Shown here one piece after another: positions 34,223 to 43,976 of a DNA stretch of 64,000 nt. The stretch lies in NCBI GenBank assembly GCA_951813295.1, contig CATOTI010000002.1, positions 1,984,001 to 2,048,000 of the forward strand. Direction: 5' to 3'. The stretch comes from an uncultured Pseudomonadales bacterium. GTDB taxonomy: Bacteria > Pseudomonadota > Gammaproteobacteria > Pseudomonadales > Azotimanducaceae. The notes under the pieces are model-generated. The model made no database searches. It worked only from the letters and a program-made list of their open reading frames with translations, and was not told the origin of the DNA. The translations under genes were made by a program, and so were the position numbers. Each line of letters opens with the position of its first letter. Position 1 is the first letter of the stretch.

Positions 34223-34690
34223 GTGGCGACAGATTGGCGTGACGACGGCGTCAAGGTGGTGAGCGGCGAACACCTTGATGTGAATACACCGCAGACGCCG
34301 GGGATGAACCGCGCGGCGGCGATCACCAACGCGACCGCCGGCGCCAAAAAGCTCTGGGCGGGCACCGTCGAGATTCACGCGAATGCAAAGACCGGTGCGC
34401 ATCATCACGGCGCATTGGAGAGCATCATCTATATTATCAGTGGCCGTGCGCGGATGCGCTGGGGCGAGTCGCTGGAGTACGTATGCGAGGCCGGGCCGGG
34501 TGACTTCATTTATGTCCCGCCTTATGTGCCGCATCAGGAAATCAATGCGAGCACGGACGAGCCGCTTGAGTGTGTGCTTGTTCGCAGCGACCAGGATCCG
34601 GTGGTCGTGAATCTGGATATTCCGGTTGTTGAGGAACCTGAAGGTTTGCATTGGATCGACCCGATCCACGCCGATCCGAACCCCTCGTAG
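34223..34690 (+). CDS. Cupin-domain protein
   Basis: This 155-residue protein is a canonical small cupin. Motif 1 reads TGAHHHGALESIIYIISG with three His and a Glu; motif 2 reads PGDFIYVPPYVPHQEIN with the final His. Metal-dependent enzyme or ligand-binding roles are both possible. The GTG start at 34223 follows GAAGGG; the open frame upstream overlaps the previous gene and reads as a shadow. It ends six bases before the convergent ankyrin-repeat gene. It resembles the uncharacterised bacterial cupins often found next to aromatic catabolic genes. Confidence 0.85.
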   Translation: MATDWRDDGVKVVSGEHLDVNTPQTPGMNRAAAITNATAGAKKLWAGTVEIHANAKTGAHHHGALESIIYIISGRARMRWGESLEYVCEAGPGDFIYVPPYVPHQEINASTDEPLECVLVRSDQDPVVVNLDIPVVEEPEGLHWIDPIHADPNPS

Positions 34691-34696
34691 GCGCCG

Positions 34697-35644
34697 CTAT
34701 TCGAGCAAGGCGGCGGTCGCGCTGAAGCCGCGCTCGACGGCGTGATCCCGGGGCGTCGCCCCATTGCTGTCGCCGGCGGTCCGATCGGCGCCCGCCGACA
34801 ACAGTAGTTCAATGATTTCGATGTTCTCGGCCCACCATGGCGTTGCCGCGTCGTGTAGCGGCGTGCGTTCGTACGCGTCGCGCGCGCCGGTGCTGGCCCC
34901 GCGTTCGATGAGCAGGCGAACCGCGGGTGTCCGTCCTTCGCGCGCCGCGATATGGAGTGCCGTCGCGTCGGCAGCGAGTTCGTTGGTGGGCGAGGCGTAT
35001 CGCGCGATCCGATCGAAGGTCGAGACGGTTCGCTCGTCCACCCAGACACCGGCGTCGAGCAGACGGTTCAAGATCGGCAACCAACCGAACGTGCTGGCGA
35101 GATGCAGCGGCGTTTCGCCGAGTGGGCAGTACGCGTGGATATCAGCGCCGGCATTGATCAGGAGATCGACGATGGTGATGGACTCGTCGCAATAACCGTG
35201 TGCGGCCGCGAGGTGAATTGGCAACCATTCGAGTGGGTCGTCGACGTCTTCCCAGGCAAAGAAGGCCGCTCGCGATTGCGGGCGGTTGGGGTCATCACGA
35301 GTGTCCAGTAGTCGAGCGACTGACTCGACCCGGCCGTTGACGATCGCGATGCCCAGCGGCGTCAGGCCTTCGGCTTGCGTCGCGAGGTCGGCAATCGAGG
35401 TTTCCGCGCGACCGATAGCGCTTGCGCTGTAGCCGTCCAGGTGGTGACCGTGGCCTTCGAGCAGTACCGCGATGTCACTTCGGTACGTTGCCGCGAGTTG
35501 CATCGTCGAAAGCGTCGAGGTTGTGGTCGGCAGGCCGATCGATCGGCGGGTTTTGGCGATTGTTTCGAGCAAGCGGCGCCGGATCTCGGCGTCGTCAGAC
35601 GATGCGATGGCATCGATCAGGTCCTCGTCGGCCGATGCGGTCAT
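34697..35644 (-). CDS. Ankyrin-repeat protein
   Basis: This 315-residue protein without a signal peptide has at least four recognisable ankyrin repeats in its second half: LPIHLAAAHGYCDESITIVDLLINAG, TPLHLASTFGWLPILNRLLDAG, TALHIAAREGRTPAVRLLIERGA and TPLHDAATP followed by IIELLLSAGA. A degenerate repeat (TPLGIAIVNGRVESVARLLD) precedes them, and the N-terminal 90 residues are helical. Such scaffolds bind protein partners. The ATG overlaps the stop of the molybdopterin oxidoreductase gene (ATGA), so the two are translated together. The natural guess is an accessory or maturation partner of that enzyme. Confidence 0.88.
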   Translation of the reverse strand: MTASADEDLIDAIASSDDAEIRRRLLETIAKTRRSIGLPTTTSTLSTMQLAATYRSDIAVLLEGHGHHLDGYSASAIGRAETSIADLATQAEGLTPLGIAIVNGRVESVARLLDTRDDPNRPQSRAAFFAWEDVDDPLEWLPIHLAAAHGYCDESITIVDLLINAGADIHAYCPLGETPLHLASTFGWLPILNRLLDAGVWVDERTVSTFDRIARYASPTNELAADATALHIAAREGRTPAVRLLIERGASTGARDAYERTPLHDAATPWWAENIEIIELLLSAGADRTAGDSNGATPRDHAVERGFSATAALLE

Positions 35645-37809
35645 TCCGCCTTCACGACCTCGATTTCGATCCCGTTCATCGCACCCGTTCCTGTCGGTTC
35701 ATCGATGTCGATGCTCTTGACGAGATCGTTGTAGTTCGCCTGGCGGTGACCGTGCGGAAAGGCCACTACGCCACGGGCGATTTCCGTCGTTGTCTCCACC
35801 GGTAAACGCAGCGAATGGCCGTTACCCGTGATCTGGATGGTGTCGCCAGCGACGATGTCGAGCGCCGCCGCGTCGGCTTCGTGCATTGTCGCGAAGACGA
35901 CATCGCGTCCGCGGTTAAGCCGTTTGAGGCCGTGCAGCCAGGAATTGTTCGTCTTGACGTTGCGTCGACCGATCATCTGAAAGCCGGATCGGGCTTCGGT
36001 CGGAACGAGTGAACTGATGGCTTCGATGATCGCGGCAGGTGCGAGATCGATGTGTTTGTCCGGGTGCTTCACAACCACGTCGAGGCGCGGTTCGACTGGC
36101 CCGAGGTCGACTCCGTTCGGTTCGTCCTCGAGCTGTTTGAGCGTCAGGCCTTCGCGTGCCTCGAAATGATCGCCCCACCGGCCCGCCCGAATGCCGAGAT
36201 CGATCAGCCGTTCGACCCCTCTTGGCGGTTCGATCAGCCCGGCGATGTCCTGAACATCGCGTCCGAAGAGGGGCCCGTTGGGGTCGGCGACGTAGCGGGC
36301 GATCGTTCCGGCGACAACCTCGTCCTCGTATTCGCGGAGTTCTTGTGTCGATGGGGTGTGGCCGCGCTTCAGGCCGAAAGCGATTGCGAGGGTGACCTCC
36401 CATTCATCGGCGTGTTGCGGATCGAGGATGGCGGGTGAGTAGCGCGCGACGTTACGAAAGGTCGTTGCGCCGAAGAACTGGTCGTAGTGACATTCTTCGA
36501 AAGGCGAGCAGCCGGGCAGGATCACGTCAGCGGTTTCGTTCGTTTCGCTCTGGTAGATGTCAATTGAGACATGGAAATCGAGATCGGCGATTGCGCGTTT
36601 CAGCCGTGGGCTGTCGGTCGTGCTCATGGCGGGGTTCCCCGCGAAACAGATGAGGGCTCGTACACGATCGTCGCTCGTTCCTTCCATTTCTTCGGCCATC
36701 GCGGAGAGCGGAAACTGACCGGCGACTTCCGGACGACCGCCCACGCGGCTCTTGTAGCGGTCGAAATTGAGAACGGATTTGTCGCGCGAGAAGTCGGCGA
36801 ACGGCTGCTCGGGAAACATCGCGCCGCCGGGCGCGTCGAGACTGCCGAGCGCCATGTTCAACACTTCAATGAGAAAGCTCGTTGCCGTTCCGTTGGCTTG
36901 GAGGGTCGTGCCGATGCGCCCGTAGGCGACGGCACGTGTTGATTGCAGAAGCGTTCCCGCGAGCGCTTCGATGCGGTCTCTTTCGATCCCGGTGTGGGGT
37001 TCGACATCATCGAGCGCGTAGCGGTCGAGAGCGGCAAAGAGTTTGTCGCGACCGCGGACTCGATAGTGGTCCGGGAAGGCACGTTCAGCGCGGATCAGAT
37101 TGATGAGCCCGATCAGGAGCCAGGCGTCGCCCGCCGGTTGAATGTAGAAGTGCTCATCCGCGACGCGCGCTGTTTCCGTGCGGCGTGGATCGACGGTGAT
37201 CATCCGCCCGCCGCGAGCCTTGAGCGCGCGGAGGTGTTCGCGGAATTTCGGGATCATCCAGAAGCTGCCGTTCGACACGACCGGATTCGCGCCGAATATC
37301 AACAGCGTCTCGCAACGCTCGATATCGGGCACCGGCCAAGCCATGTCATCGCCGAACATGAGCTCGTTCGCGAGTTGTTTCGGCATCTGATCGACGCTAG
37401 CGGCGCTGTAGAACTGCTTCGACTTGAGCGTCCGTGCGATCACACCGCTGCCAGTGGCAAGGCCGATGTTGTGGGTCGTTGGATTGCCCAGATAGAGGGC
37501 GACGGCGTCGTCGCCATGCGCCTCGCGGATGGCGTTGAGCCGCGCGATCGTCGTGCCGAGAGCGACCGACCAATCGACTTCGTGCCATGCGGCGCTCTCG
37601 CGAACGAGGGGGCGGTGGAGTCGGCTGGGGTCGTTGTGCAGTTCGGCTAGAGCGATCCCCTTCGGGCAGATGTGGCCGCGAGAAAATACGTCGTCGTCAT
37701 TTGCCCAGACGGATTCGACACGATCGCCGACGAACGTAGCCGTCAGTCCACAAGCGGCTTCGCAGAGGGTGCAGATTCTCTGGGCCTTGCGGTCGCTCGA
37801 TGTTTCCAT
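35641..37809 (-). CDS. Molybdopterin-dependent oxidoreductase (DMSO reductase/formate dehydrogenase superfamily)
   Basis: This 722-residue catalytic subunit carries an N-terminal 4Fe-4S site (C13, C16, C20 and C48) and bis-MGD-binding domains (IFGANPVVSNGSF, GGRMITVDPRRTETA, FAGNPAMSTTDS and a C-terminal dinucleotide-binding domain from about residue 600). In the segment FYSAASVDQMP there is no Cys or Sec at the expected molybdenum ligand position; an Asp is the best candidate. That argues against a standard formate dehydrogenase. There is no twin-Arg signal, so it is cytoplasmic. No electron-transfer subunit is adjacent; the only coupled gene encodes the ankyrin protein. ATG 37809 follows AGAGAAG. 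Confidence 0.9.
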   Translation of the reverse strand: METSSDRKAQRICTLCEAACGLTATFVGDRVESVWANDDDVFSRGHICPKGIALAELHNDPSRLHRPLVRESAAWHEVDWSVALGTTIARLNAIREAHGDDAVALYLGNPTTHNIGLATGSGVIARTLKSKQFYSAASVDQMPKQLANELMFGDDMAWPVPDIERCETLLIFGANPVVSNGSFWMIPKFREHLRALKARGGRMITVDPRRTETARVADEHFYIQPAGDAWLLIGLINLIRAERAFPDHYRVRGRDKLFAALDRYALDDVEPHTGIERDRIEALAGTLLQSTRAVAYGRIGTTLQANGTATSFLIEVLNMALGSLDAPGGAMFPEQPFADFSRDKSVLNFDRYKSRVGGRPEVAGQFPLSAMAEEMEGTSDDRVRALICFAGNPAMSTTDSPRLKRAIADLDFHVSIDIYQSETNETADVILPGCSPFEECHYDQFFGATTFRNVARYSPAILDPQHADEWEVTLAIAFGLKRGHTPSTQELREYEDEVVAGTIARYVADPNGPLFGRDVQDIAGLIEPPRGVERLIDLGIRAGRWGDHFEAREGLTLKQLEDEPNGVDLGPVEPRLDVVVKHPDKHIDLAPAAIIEAISSLVPTEARSGFQMIGRRNVKTNNSWLHGLKRLNRGRDVVFATMHEADAAALDIVAGDTIQITGNGHSLRLPVETTTEIARGVVAFPHGHRQANYNDLVKSIDIDEPTGTGAMNGIEIEVVKAE

Positions 37810-38781
37810 ATCTTCTCTGTCGCCGCCGAAACTGAAGAATACGCGCTTGTAGCCGATGTAGGGCTGGTACAGGTTCGCGTCCGTTTCACTGCGCGAACGT
37901 GCCGAAGCGAAGCGCGCGCTCTGGGCGACACTGCGATGGAGGGTGTGCGATTTTTTCTAAGAGAACCGCGATCTGCAGTCACCGCTGGTCAGACCGTCGG
38001 ACATCCCCGGTCGAGCTCTTGCATTAACGAGCACCATTCGACGGCGCCGACGCTTTTCGCTCGGTGCGAACGAACGCACCGCGCTTGACCCGCTCAGACA
38101 GGTTGATCATCGTGAATGATGCGCATCGGACAACCTGCACCACCGATGTCTGTAGTCGATCAGATCGGTACTCGTCGCGCGCGACAACCAGGGATTTTCG
38201 AATGAATGTTCGAGACTTCGGCTATGAGTAAGCGTGGGATCGTTCCGGGGGTCGTGTTCGGCGTATTCGTATTTACCCTGTCAAGTGTTTCGTTGGGTGT
38301 GTTTTCCCCGGGCGGTTGGCGGTACGGCGCTTCGGTCGTTGCCGTGAGCCTGTTTCTTGGTGCGGTCGCCGGGCGATTTGCTGCGGGCCCACCGGACGAG
38401 TAGCGGCGGATGCTTGGGTACGTGGAGCAGCGGGAAGCATGATTGCGAGCCTCATTTCGAATCCCATTGATCGCCCAATCACAAGAGATGACCGGAGATG
38501 AAATGTGCGTTGGCTAGCGAAGAAAGAGCAAAAGGTGGGATGCTCAACTTTTACTCCGCTTTGAGACCTGCCGGTCACCGAAGGATTGCTTGTGAACGGG
38601 GTGTCGGGTGCGGATTATCGCGATTTCGTAGAAAATGACAGGCTGCTTCAAAACCCGCGGTTCTTGACCTCCACAGCCGTGGCATTGCGCCGGAAGAAGG
38701 CCTCTCGTACGGGATGGACTACATCTGACATGACGAAATCGAAATGGGTTCAGCTGGATTGCCTGCAGGTTTGATGGACTG
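37810..38781. other. Largely non-coding gap upstream of the TPR/T2SS block
   Basis: This 972-base stretch separates the minus-strand oxidoreductase gene from the plus-strand TPR protein gene, so it should hold both promoters. It is visibly poorer in G+C than the neighbouring genes. A small open frame for a two-helix membrane protein lies at 38224-38403 (listed separately). Open frames after 38403 have no convincing start or codon pattern. I see no tRNA, insertion-sequence ends, direct repeats or convincing sigma-70 boxes. Confidence 0.5.
38224..38403 (+). CDS. Possible small two-helix membrane protein
   Basis: This 59-codon frame starts MSKRGIVPGVVFGVFVF. It predicts two hydrophobic segments (about residues 6-26 and 34-53) joined by a Gly/Pro-containing turn and ends AAGPPDE. 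There is no recognisable family and only a weak purine-rich stretch upstream. It might be a real small membrane protein because its hydrophobic pattern and positive-inside start (K4, R5) are coherent, but such a frame can arise by chance. An ATG at 38206 is an alternative start. Confidence 0.3.
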   Translation: MSKRGIVPGVVFGVFVFTLSSVSLGVFSPGGWRYGASVVAVSLFLGAVAGRFAAGPPDE

Positions 38782-40896
38782 ATGGAAACCGATAGTCGAG
38801 GTAAGCGAAGGCGCCCGCGGCGAAACGTGCGCGGATCGGTAGTCGAAGTGTTGCTCGCTGCCGGCTTGAGTACCTTCGCGCCCCAATTGGCAACGGGTCA
38901 GGCGGGCGCGGTCTCCGACGTATATGACCTCGGCCTAAGTGCGTATCGAACCGGTGATATTGCGCTTGCCATCGCGTCGTTCGAACACGCGATAGCGCAG
39001 GAACCGGGGAACGCCGACGCACTTCTCTACCTCGGGATGGCGCATACGCGTTTAGGTCAGAACGCCGAAGCCGCGCGCTACTTGAAGGATGCGCGCGATC
39101 TCCACCCGAACTATTGGGACGTGCGTGTCGCTTTGGCCCGTAGCCTGGCGGGAACCGGCGAGGTAACCGCTGCTTTGGATGAGTTGTCGATCGTCTTGGA
39201 AGCCGTGCCGGGCCATATCGATGCCACGCATCTCAAGGCGCGTATCGACAATCGAATCGTCGATTCGTTACCCAGCGAGCCGAGTGTACAAGCGCGTCGT
39301 GATGAACTCGCAGCTGCTTTCGAACAAGGACTCGCGGCTTATCGAATCGGTGATGCACGAAAAGCCAGCGAATCGTTTGAGCGAGCGCTACAGCTGAGCC
39401 CCAACAACGTTGACGCGCTGCTGTTTCTCGGCACCGTCTACAGTTGGCGGAAGCGCTTCGACGAAGCGTTGGGCCTTCTTGGGAGAGCGCGCGAGCTCGA
39501 TCCCTCATATGCCGATGTCGCGATTGCGATCGCTCGGGTCAAGCTTTGGCAGGGCAAACTCGAAGCGGCGAAACAGGAAATCCAATCGCTACTCGAGGTC
39601 GCACCTCAACGGCACGACGCCCTCGCCGTGAAAGAGCAGATCGAAACCAAGATGAAGTCTGTTGAGATCGCGGGCGATTTGCTGAGGGAGGCTGGCCGGA
39701 CGAGGGCCGAGCCGACGAGCGCTCCGCTGGTCGAACCGGATTACAGTCCCACGATGACGGATTCGCCCGGCGCCGGAGCGCTTCTCGTGCCGGCGAATGC
39801 CGACGAGCTAATCACGGCCGAATCCCAGCTATCTGCAGCGAACGTCCCCCCGGTTGTTGCCGCGTTCAGTCAAGGCATGGATGCCTTCGCGCTGGGTGAC
39901 TCATCGAAAGCGATCGACGCTTTCGAACGCGTGCTAGGCCAGGATCCGATGCACGTCGAGGCACGGATGTTCCTCGGGATCGTCCTCGGCTGGGAACAAC
40001 GATTCGAGCGCGCGTTGGAAGAGCTGCGGCTCGCTCGCCATGAACGCGTCGAGTATCCTGATGCGGACGTCGCCATTGCACGGATCCTCATGTGGCAAGG
40101 CGAACTCGACGAGGCGGTCGCCCACGTGGCTGAGGTTTTGAAGATCTATCCGGATCATTCCGAAGCTCAGCTCGTGCGTGCGGAGATATCGAAACGACGC
40201 CGGCCGAAATGGCGAGCAGACATCGCGTATGAAATGAGCTCGTTCGACGATGAGCGTAGCGACTGGGACCAGACGTCGGTCGCGATCAGCTACAGACCTG
40301 GTGGCCGCGGTTCGTACACCTTGGCATTGATTGAAGAAGACCGCGGTTATGCGACGGACCAGATATCGACCCTTTCTACGTACCACGGCTCAGACGACTG
40401 GGGGTTGAGTTTCCAGCTAGGCGTCACGTCGGCCCCAGACTTCAAAGAGGATTGGCACGTTGCAGCGGGGGTACGCCATCGTGCTCGCGAAGGCGGCCTC
40501 GACGTGGGCGACACTTGGGTCGCACTCGAGGTTCGTGAAGCCGAGTACAAGGTCGGCAACGTCGCGACGGTGAAGCTTGGAATCGAGCAGTACGTGATGG
40601 CGAACCGCATGTGGTTGACTACGCAAGGGATCTTCGTCATCGACGAGCACGGCGATCATCTCGCGGGTTGGTCGGCGCGCCTCGACATGAGTTCCGGCCC
40701 CTTGAACTTTTTCGTGGGTGGCTCCAGCGCGCCGGAGACGGAGTTTGGCGAGACGGTTGACACTCGATCTCTATTCGGTGGGGTCACGTACTCGTTCTGG
40801 GATCGATACGCGTTCCGGTTGGCCTATACACATGAAGATCGAAAGGACCGGTATGTCAGGAAGGCCATCACCAGCGTCCTGACGGCAAACTTCTAG
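38782..40896 (+). CDS. TPR protein with YaiO-like outer-membrane beta-barrel
   Basis: This 704-residue protein has a basic N-terminus and hydrophobic stretch (about 18-40) that looks like a long signal peptide. Three similar segments of about 108 residues (48-155, 180-288 and 362-470) each hold three TPR-like helix pairs. From about 476 to the end, alternating strands finish in a terminal Phe, the usual BAM recognition signal for a barrel. This resembles YaiO-family proteins and the PgaA/BcsC design, in which periplasmic TPRs guide a polysaccharide to an outer-membrane pore. It ends in TAG sharing the G with the GTG of the glycosyltransferase gene, so the two are coupled. ATG 38782 has only a weak GGA upstream. 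Confidence 0.85.
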   Translation: METDSRGKRRRPRRNVRGSVVEVLLAAGLSTFAPQLATGQAGAVSDVYDLGLSAYRTGDIALAIASFEHAIAQEPGNADALLYLGMAHTRLGQNAEAARYLKDARDLHPNYWDVRVALARSLAGTGEVTAALDELSIVLEAVPGHIDATHLKARIDNRIVDSLPSEPSVQARRDELAAAFEQGLAAYRIGDARKASESFERALQLSPNNVDALLFLGTVYSWRKRFDEALGLLGRARELDPSYADVAIAIARVKLWQGKLEAAKQEIQSLLEVAPQRHDALAVKEQIETKMKSVEIAGDLLREAGRTRAEPTSAPLVEPDYSPTMTDSPGAGALLVPANADELITAESQLSAANVPPVVAAFSQGMDAFALGDSSKAIDAFERVLGQDPMHVEARMFLGIVLGWEQRFERALEELRLARHERVEYPDADVAIARILMWQGELDEAVAHVAEVLKIYPDHSEAQLVRAEISKRRRPKWRADIAYEMSSFDDERSDWDQTSVAISYRPGGRGSYTLALIEEDRGYATDQISTLSTYHGSDDWGLSFQLGVTSAPDFKEDWHVAAGVRHRAREGGLDVGDTWVALEVREAEYKVGNVATVKLGIEQYVMANRMWLTTQGIFVIDEHGDHLAGWSARLDMSSGPLNFFVGGSSAPETEFGETVDTRSLFGGVTYSFWDRYAFRLAYTHEDRKDRYVRKAITSVLTANF

Positions 40897-42320
40897 TGGA
40901 ACTCTTTCTCCTGGTGGTGGCTGGAATGGTGATTTCCGTCCAGCTCGCACAAAGTGGGATTTACTTCCTGCAGCTGCTCGGCGCGGGCTATGGACTGCGA
41001 CGGTACAAGATTTCCGCGAACGAGCACTTGCCGTCGGACGAGGAGCTTGCAGCGCTGAGTGAGGGTGAGGGTCTACCGACGGTCTCAATACTGGTGCCCG
41101 CCTTCAACGAGCAAGCTACGATCGTCGACTCGGTTCGCTCCCTTTTGGATCTGAATTATCCGCTCGTCGAGATCGTCGTCGTGAACGACGGGTCAGAAGA
41201 CGAGACCCTCGAGCGTATGGTAGACGCCTACCGAATGCGGCGCACGGAGCGAGTCGCGCACTCGAATCAGATCGACCACCAGGAGATACGGCAGGTTTAC
41301 GAGTCGGGCGAGCACCCGAACCTGCTATTCATCGACAAGAAGAACGGTGGGAAGGCCGACGCACTCAACGCCGGGATCAATTCGGCGAGTGGCGAACTCG
41401 TCGCGTCGGTCGATGCCGATTCGTTGTTGGACAAGAACAGCTTGCGGCACATCGTGGCCACCTTCCTGCAGAATGAAGGCACGATCGCGGTGGGCGGGAT
41501 GGTCCGTATCGTCAACGGCTGCACGGTCAAAGAGGGTCAGGTCACGTCGGTCGAGCTCTCAAGCAATTTGTTAGTGAATTTTCAGATCATCGAGTACTTG
41601 CGCGCTTTCATTCTTGGGCGATTGAGCTGGAGTGAAATCCGAACGTTGATGTTGATCTCTGGTGCTTTCGGCGTATTCGATCGTCAGGCGTTGCTGGAGA
41701 TTGGCGGGTACGACAGCGACACGGTCGGAGAGGATTTCGAACTCGTCGTTCGTGTTCACCGTCACTTCCGTGATTCCGGCGTACAATACGGCGTCAAGTT
41801 CGTCCCCAATGCGGTGTGCTGGACGCAGGCGCCTTCCGATGTCCGCTCGCTGATTCGCCAGCGCACGCGATGGCAACGCGGTGCATTGGAGACGGTTTTC
41901 CGCCACCTCGTGATGTTTGGTCGACCTCGATATGGTCGTGCGGGTTTGCTGGGCGTGGGAACGACGGTTATTGCGGACGTCCTGGGGCCACCCGCGGAAC
42001 TGATTGGCTATGTGCTCTTCCCGACGATGTACTTCCTCGACATCCTGAGCCTCGAATACATGCTCCTGTTCCTGTTTTTTGGAATGGGCTACAACACCGT
42101 GGTCAGCGTCACGACGCTCGCCATGGATCAGATTCGGCTCAACCGAACCAGATCTTGGCACACGCTCACGCTGGTTCTGCTGATGATCGTCGAGAACTTC
42201 GGCTATCGGCAGTTTGTCAATGGCTGTCGCCTGGTCGGTTGGATGCAGTATTTCATCAATCCGAATACCCAACGCTGGGGCCAGATCAAGCGCTCCGAGT
42301 TTTCACCCGTTTCGACGTAG
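40896..42320 (+). CDS. Membrane family-2 glycosyltransferase (processive polysaccharide synthase type)
   Basis: This 474-residue inner-membrane GT-A enzyme has one N-terminal helix (about 1-30), a cytoplasmic GT2 domain, and C-terminal helices (about 350-440). The motifs of processive synthases such as PgaC, HasA and cellulose synthase are all visible: VVNDGSED, SVDADSL (metal-binding DxD), GEDFELV (catalytic base) and QRTRWQRG (QxxRW). It should polymerise a UDP-sugar and pass the chain across the inner membrane. With the preceding TPR/barrel protein it makes a minimal synthase-plus-exporter pair; the sugar is unknown. No deacetylase or c-di-GMP receptor is adjacent. It lies six bases before gspE. 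Confidence 0.92.
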   Translation: MELFLLVVAGMVISVQLAQSGIYFLQLLGAGYGLRRYKISANEHLPSDEELAALSEGEGLPTVSILVPAFNEQATIVDSVRSLLDLNYPLVEIVVVNDGSEDETLERMVDAYRMRRTERVAHSNQIDHQEIRQVYESGEHPNLLFIDKKNGGKADALNAGINSASGELVASVDADSLLDKNSLRHIVATFLQNEGTIAVGGMVRIVNGCTVKEGQVTSVELSSNLLVNFQIIEYLRAFILGRLSWSEIRTLMLISGAFGVFDRQALLEIGGYDSDTVGEDFELVVRVHRHFRDSGVQYGVKFVPNAVCWTQAPSDVRSLIRQRTRWQRGALETVFRHLVMFGRPRYGRAGLLGVGTTVIADVLGPPAELIGYVLFPTMYFLDILSLEYMLLFLFFGMGYNTVVSVTTLAMDQIRLNRTRSWHTLTLVLLMIVENFGYRQFVNGCRLVGWMQYFINPNTQRWGQIKRSEFSPVST

Positions 42321-42326
42321 GAAGCG

Positions 42327-43976
42327 ATGTCTGCCCAAAACGTCAGGGTTGAGGCCGCGCTCGCCGAACTCGTCGCCGAAGACGACCTCGTCAAAGCGCG
42401 GTCGCTGACCGAGACCAACGCAACTCGACTCGGGCCGTTACTGGTCCGCATGGGAGCACTCTCGGAGGAAAAGTACCTCGAAGTGTTCAGTGACGTCGCC
42501 TGTATGCTCGTGCTACCGCGCGATCGACCGCTGCCGGACGAACAAGATGTCTACGGATTCGCCAAGGAAGGCCCGATCAATTTCGATTGGTTACTCGAAC
42601 ACGAAGTCGTCCTGTGGGAGTCGGATCAAGCCATTTTTGCGATCGCCAAGGATCCCGCGAATCCGTTGATCCAACAGACGCTGCAGTACTTCTTCGACGA
42701 AACGGAGCTGACCTGGTGCCTCGCGGCCAACCATCATCTGGACCGTTTTCTCTCCTTCATGAGCCAGGAAAGGGCAGTCGAAGATCTGTTCGCTGGCGGC
42801 GACCTCCGGCTACAAGAGCTAGCTGAAGAAGCGCCGGTCGTGGAGCTCGTCAACAACGTCATTGCCCAGGCGACCGACGCCCGAGCCTCGGACATCCACA
42901 TCGAACCGGGAGACGGGCAGTTCGCCGTCCGGCTCAGAGTCGACGGGGTACTCCGCGTCCTGCTCAACCAACCGATTGCTCGATTCCCGGCCGTCGCATC
43001 ACGCATCAAACTCCTCGCGGGGCTGGACATCGCCGAGCGCCGCCTCCCTCAGGATGGTCGTTTTACCCAAGGCACTGGTGCGCGCGAAATGGATATTCGC
43101 GTCTCGACAGTCCCGGATACGCGCGGTGAGTCCATCGTTCTCCGTTTGCTGCCCAAACACCGTGACGATTTGCAGCTCGTTGGACTGGGCTTCGAAGACG
43201 ATCATCTGAAGACCATGGTCCGGTGGGCTGGCGAATCCAACGGCATGGTGCTCGTGACGGGGCCGACTGGGTCTGGAAAGTCGACGACGTTGTATTCGAC
43301 ACTCAAAGAAGTGGACAACAGCTCGCGAAAGGTGATTACGGTCGAAGACCCCGTCGAGTCCAACATCGCAGGCATCACTCAGATACAGACGCACGCGGAG
43401 ATTGGCTATTCGTTCGCGGTCGCTCTTCGTGCAATCCTTCGCCAGGATCCCGATGTGATCATGGTCGGGGAGATTCGCGATCTCGAAACGGCTGAGATTG
43501 CCATCCGAGCCGCGCTTTCGGGGCACTTGGTGCTTTCGACAATCCACACCAACGACGCAATTTCGACCTTCACGCGCCTGGTCGACATGGGCATCGAACC
43601 TTATCTCGTTGCCGCGCCGCTGAAAGGTGTGCAGGCACAGCGGTTGGTGCGGCGACTCTGCACGCACTGTTCGGCGCCGACGTCACCACCCCAATGCGTG
43701 TTGCCGGAGCTCGCCGAAGCGAATTGGCAGGCGGGCGTCGGATGTGATCGTTGCCGGGGAACGGGCTACAACGGCCGAATCGGCATCTATGAGATGCTGG
43801 ACGTCGACGTCGAGATTCAACGACTCATTACGGCCAATGCGGCGCCCGACGAGATTCGGGAAGTCGCGCGGCATCGTGGTTTTCGAACCCTCCTCGAGGA
43901 TGGCCTTGAGAAGGCAGCACGTGGTGTGACGACGGCCGAAGAGGTGTTCCGAGTCGTCAATGAACTTTCAGTATAA
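42327..43976 (+). CDS. gspE: Type II secretion ATPase GspE
   Basis: This 549-residue hexameric ATPase powers the pseudopilus. The motifs are Walker A GPTGSGKST at 312-320, the Asp box TVEDPVE near 338, Walker B VIMVGE near 378, and the His box HLVLSTIHTND near 400-410. The zinc-binding pairs C445-xx-C448 and C473-xx-C476 are also present. Residues 1-150 form the N1 domain, which binds GspL, and are divergent. The ATG lies seven bases after the glycosyltransferase stop, with its ribosome site TAGGAAG overlapping that stop. It overlaps gspF by 17 bases. The tetra-Cys domain and the gene order exclude a type IV pilus retraction ATPase. Confidence 0.95.
   Translation: MSAQNVRVEAALAELVAEDDLVKARSLTETNATRLGPLLVRMGALSEEKYLEVFSDVACMLVLPRDRPLPDEQDVYGFAKEGPINFDWLLEHEVVLWESDQAIFAIAKDPANPLIQQTLQYFFDETELTWCLAANHHLDRFLSFMSQERAVEDLFAGGDLRLQELAEEAPVVELVNNVIAQATDARASDIHIEPGDGQFAVRLRVDGVLRVLLNQPIARFPAVASRIKLLAGLDIAERRLPQDGRFTQGTGAREMDIRVSTVPDTRGESIVLRLLPKHRDDLQLVGLGFEDDHLKTMVRWAGESNGMVLVTGPTGSGKSTTLYSTLKEVDNSSRKVITVEDPVESNIAGITQIQTHAEIGYSFAVALRAILRQDPDVIMVGEIRDLETAEIAIRAALSGHLVLSTIHTNDAISTFTRLVDMGIEPYLVAAPLKGVQAQRLVRRLCTHCSAPTSPPQCVLPELAEANWQAGVGCDRCRGTGYNGRIGIYEMLDVDVEIQRLITANAAPDEIREVARHRGFRTLLEDGLEKAARGVTTAEEVFRVVNELSV

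Noticed and set aside
38085-38113. A TTGACC box in the gap at 38085 as a promoter
   Set aside because: No acceptable -10 box occurs 16-19 bases downstream.
38586-38774. 62-codon frame before the TPR protein gene
   Set aside because: No ribosome site, no hydrophobic or family pattern and it ends in the start region of the next gene; looks like chance.
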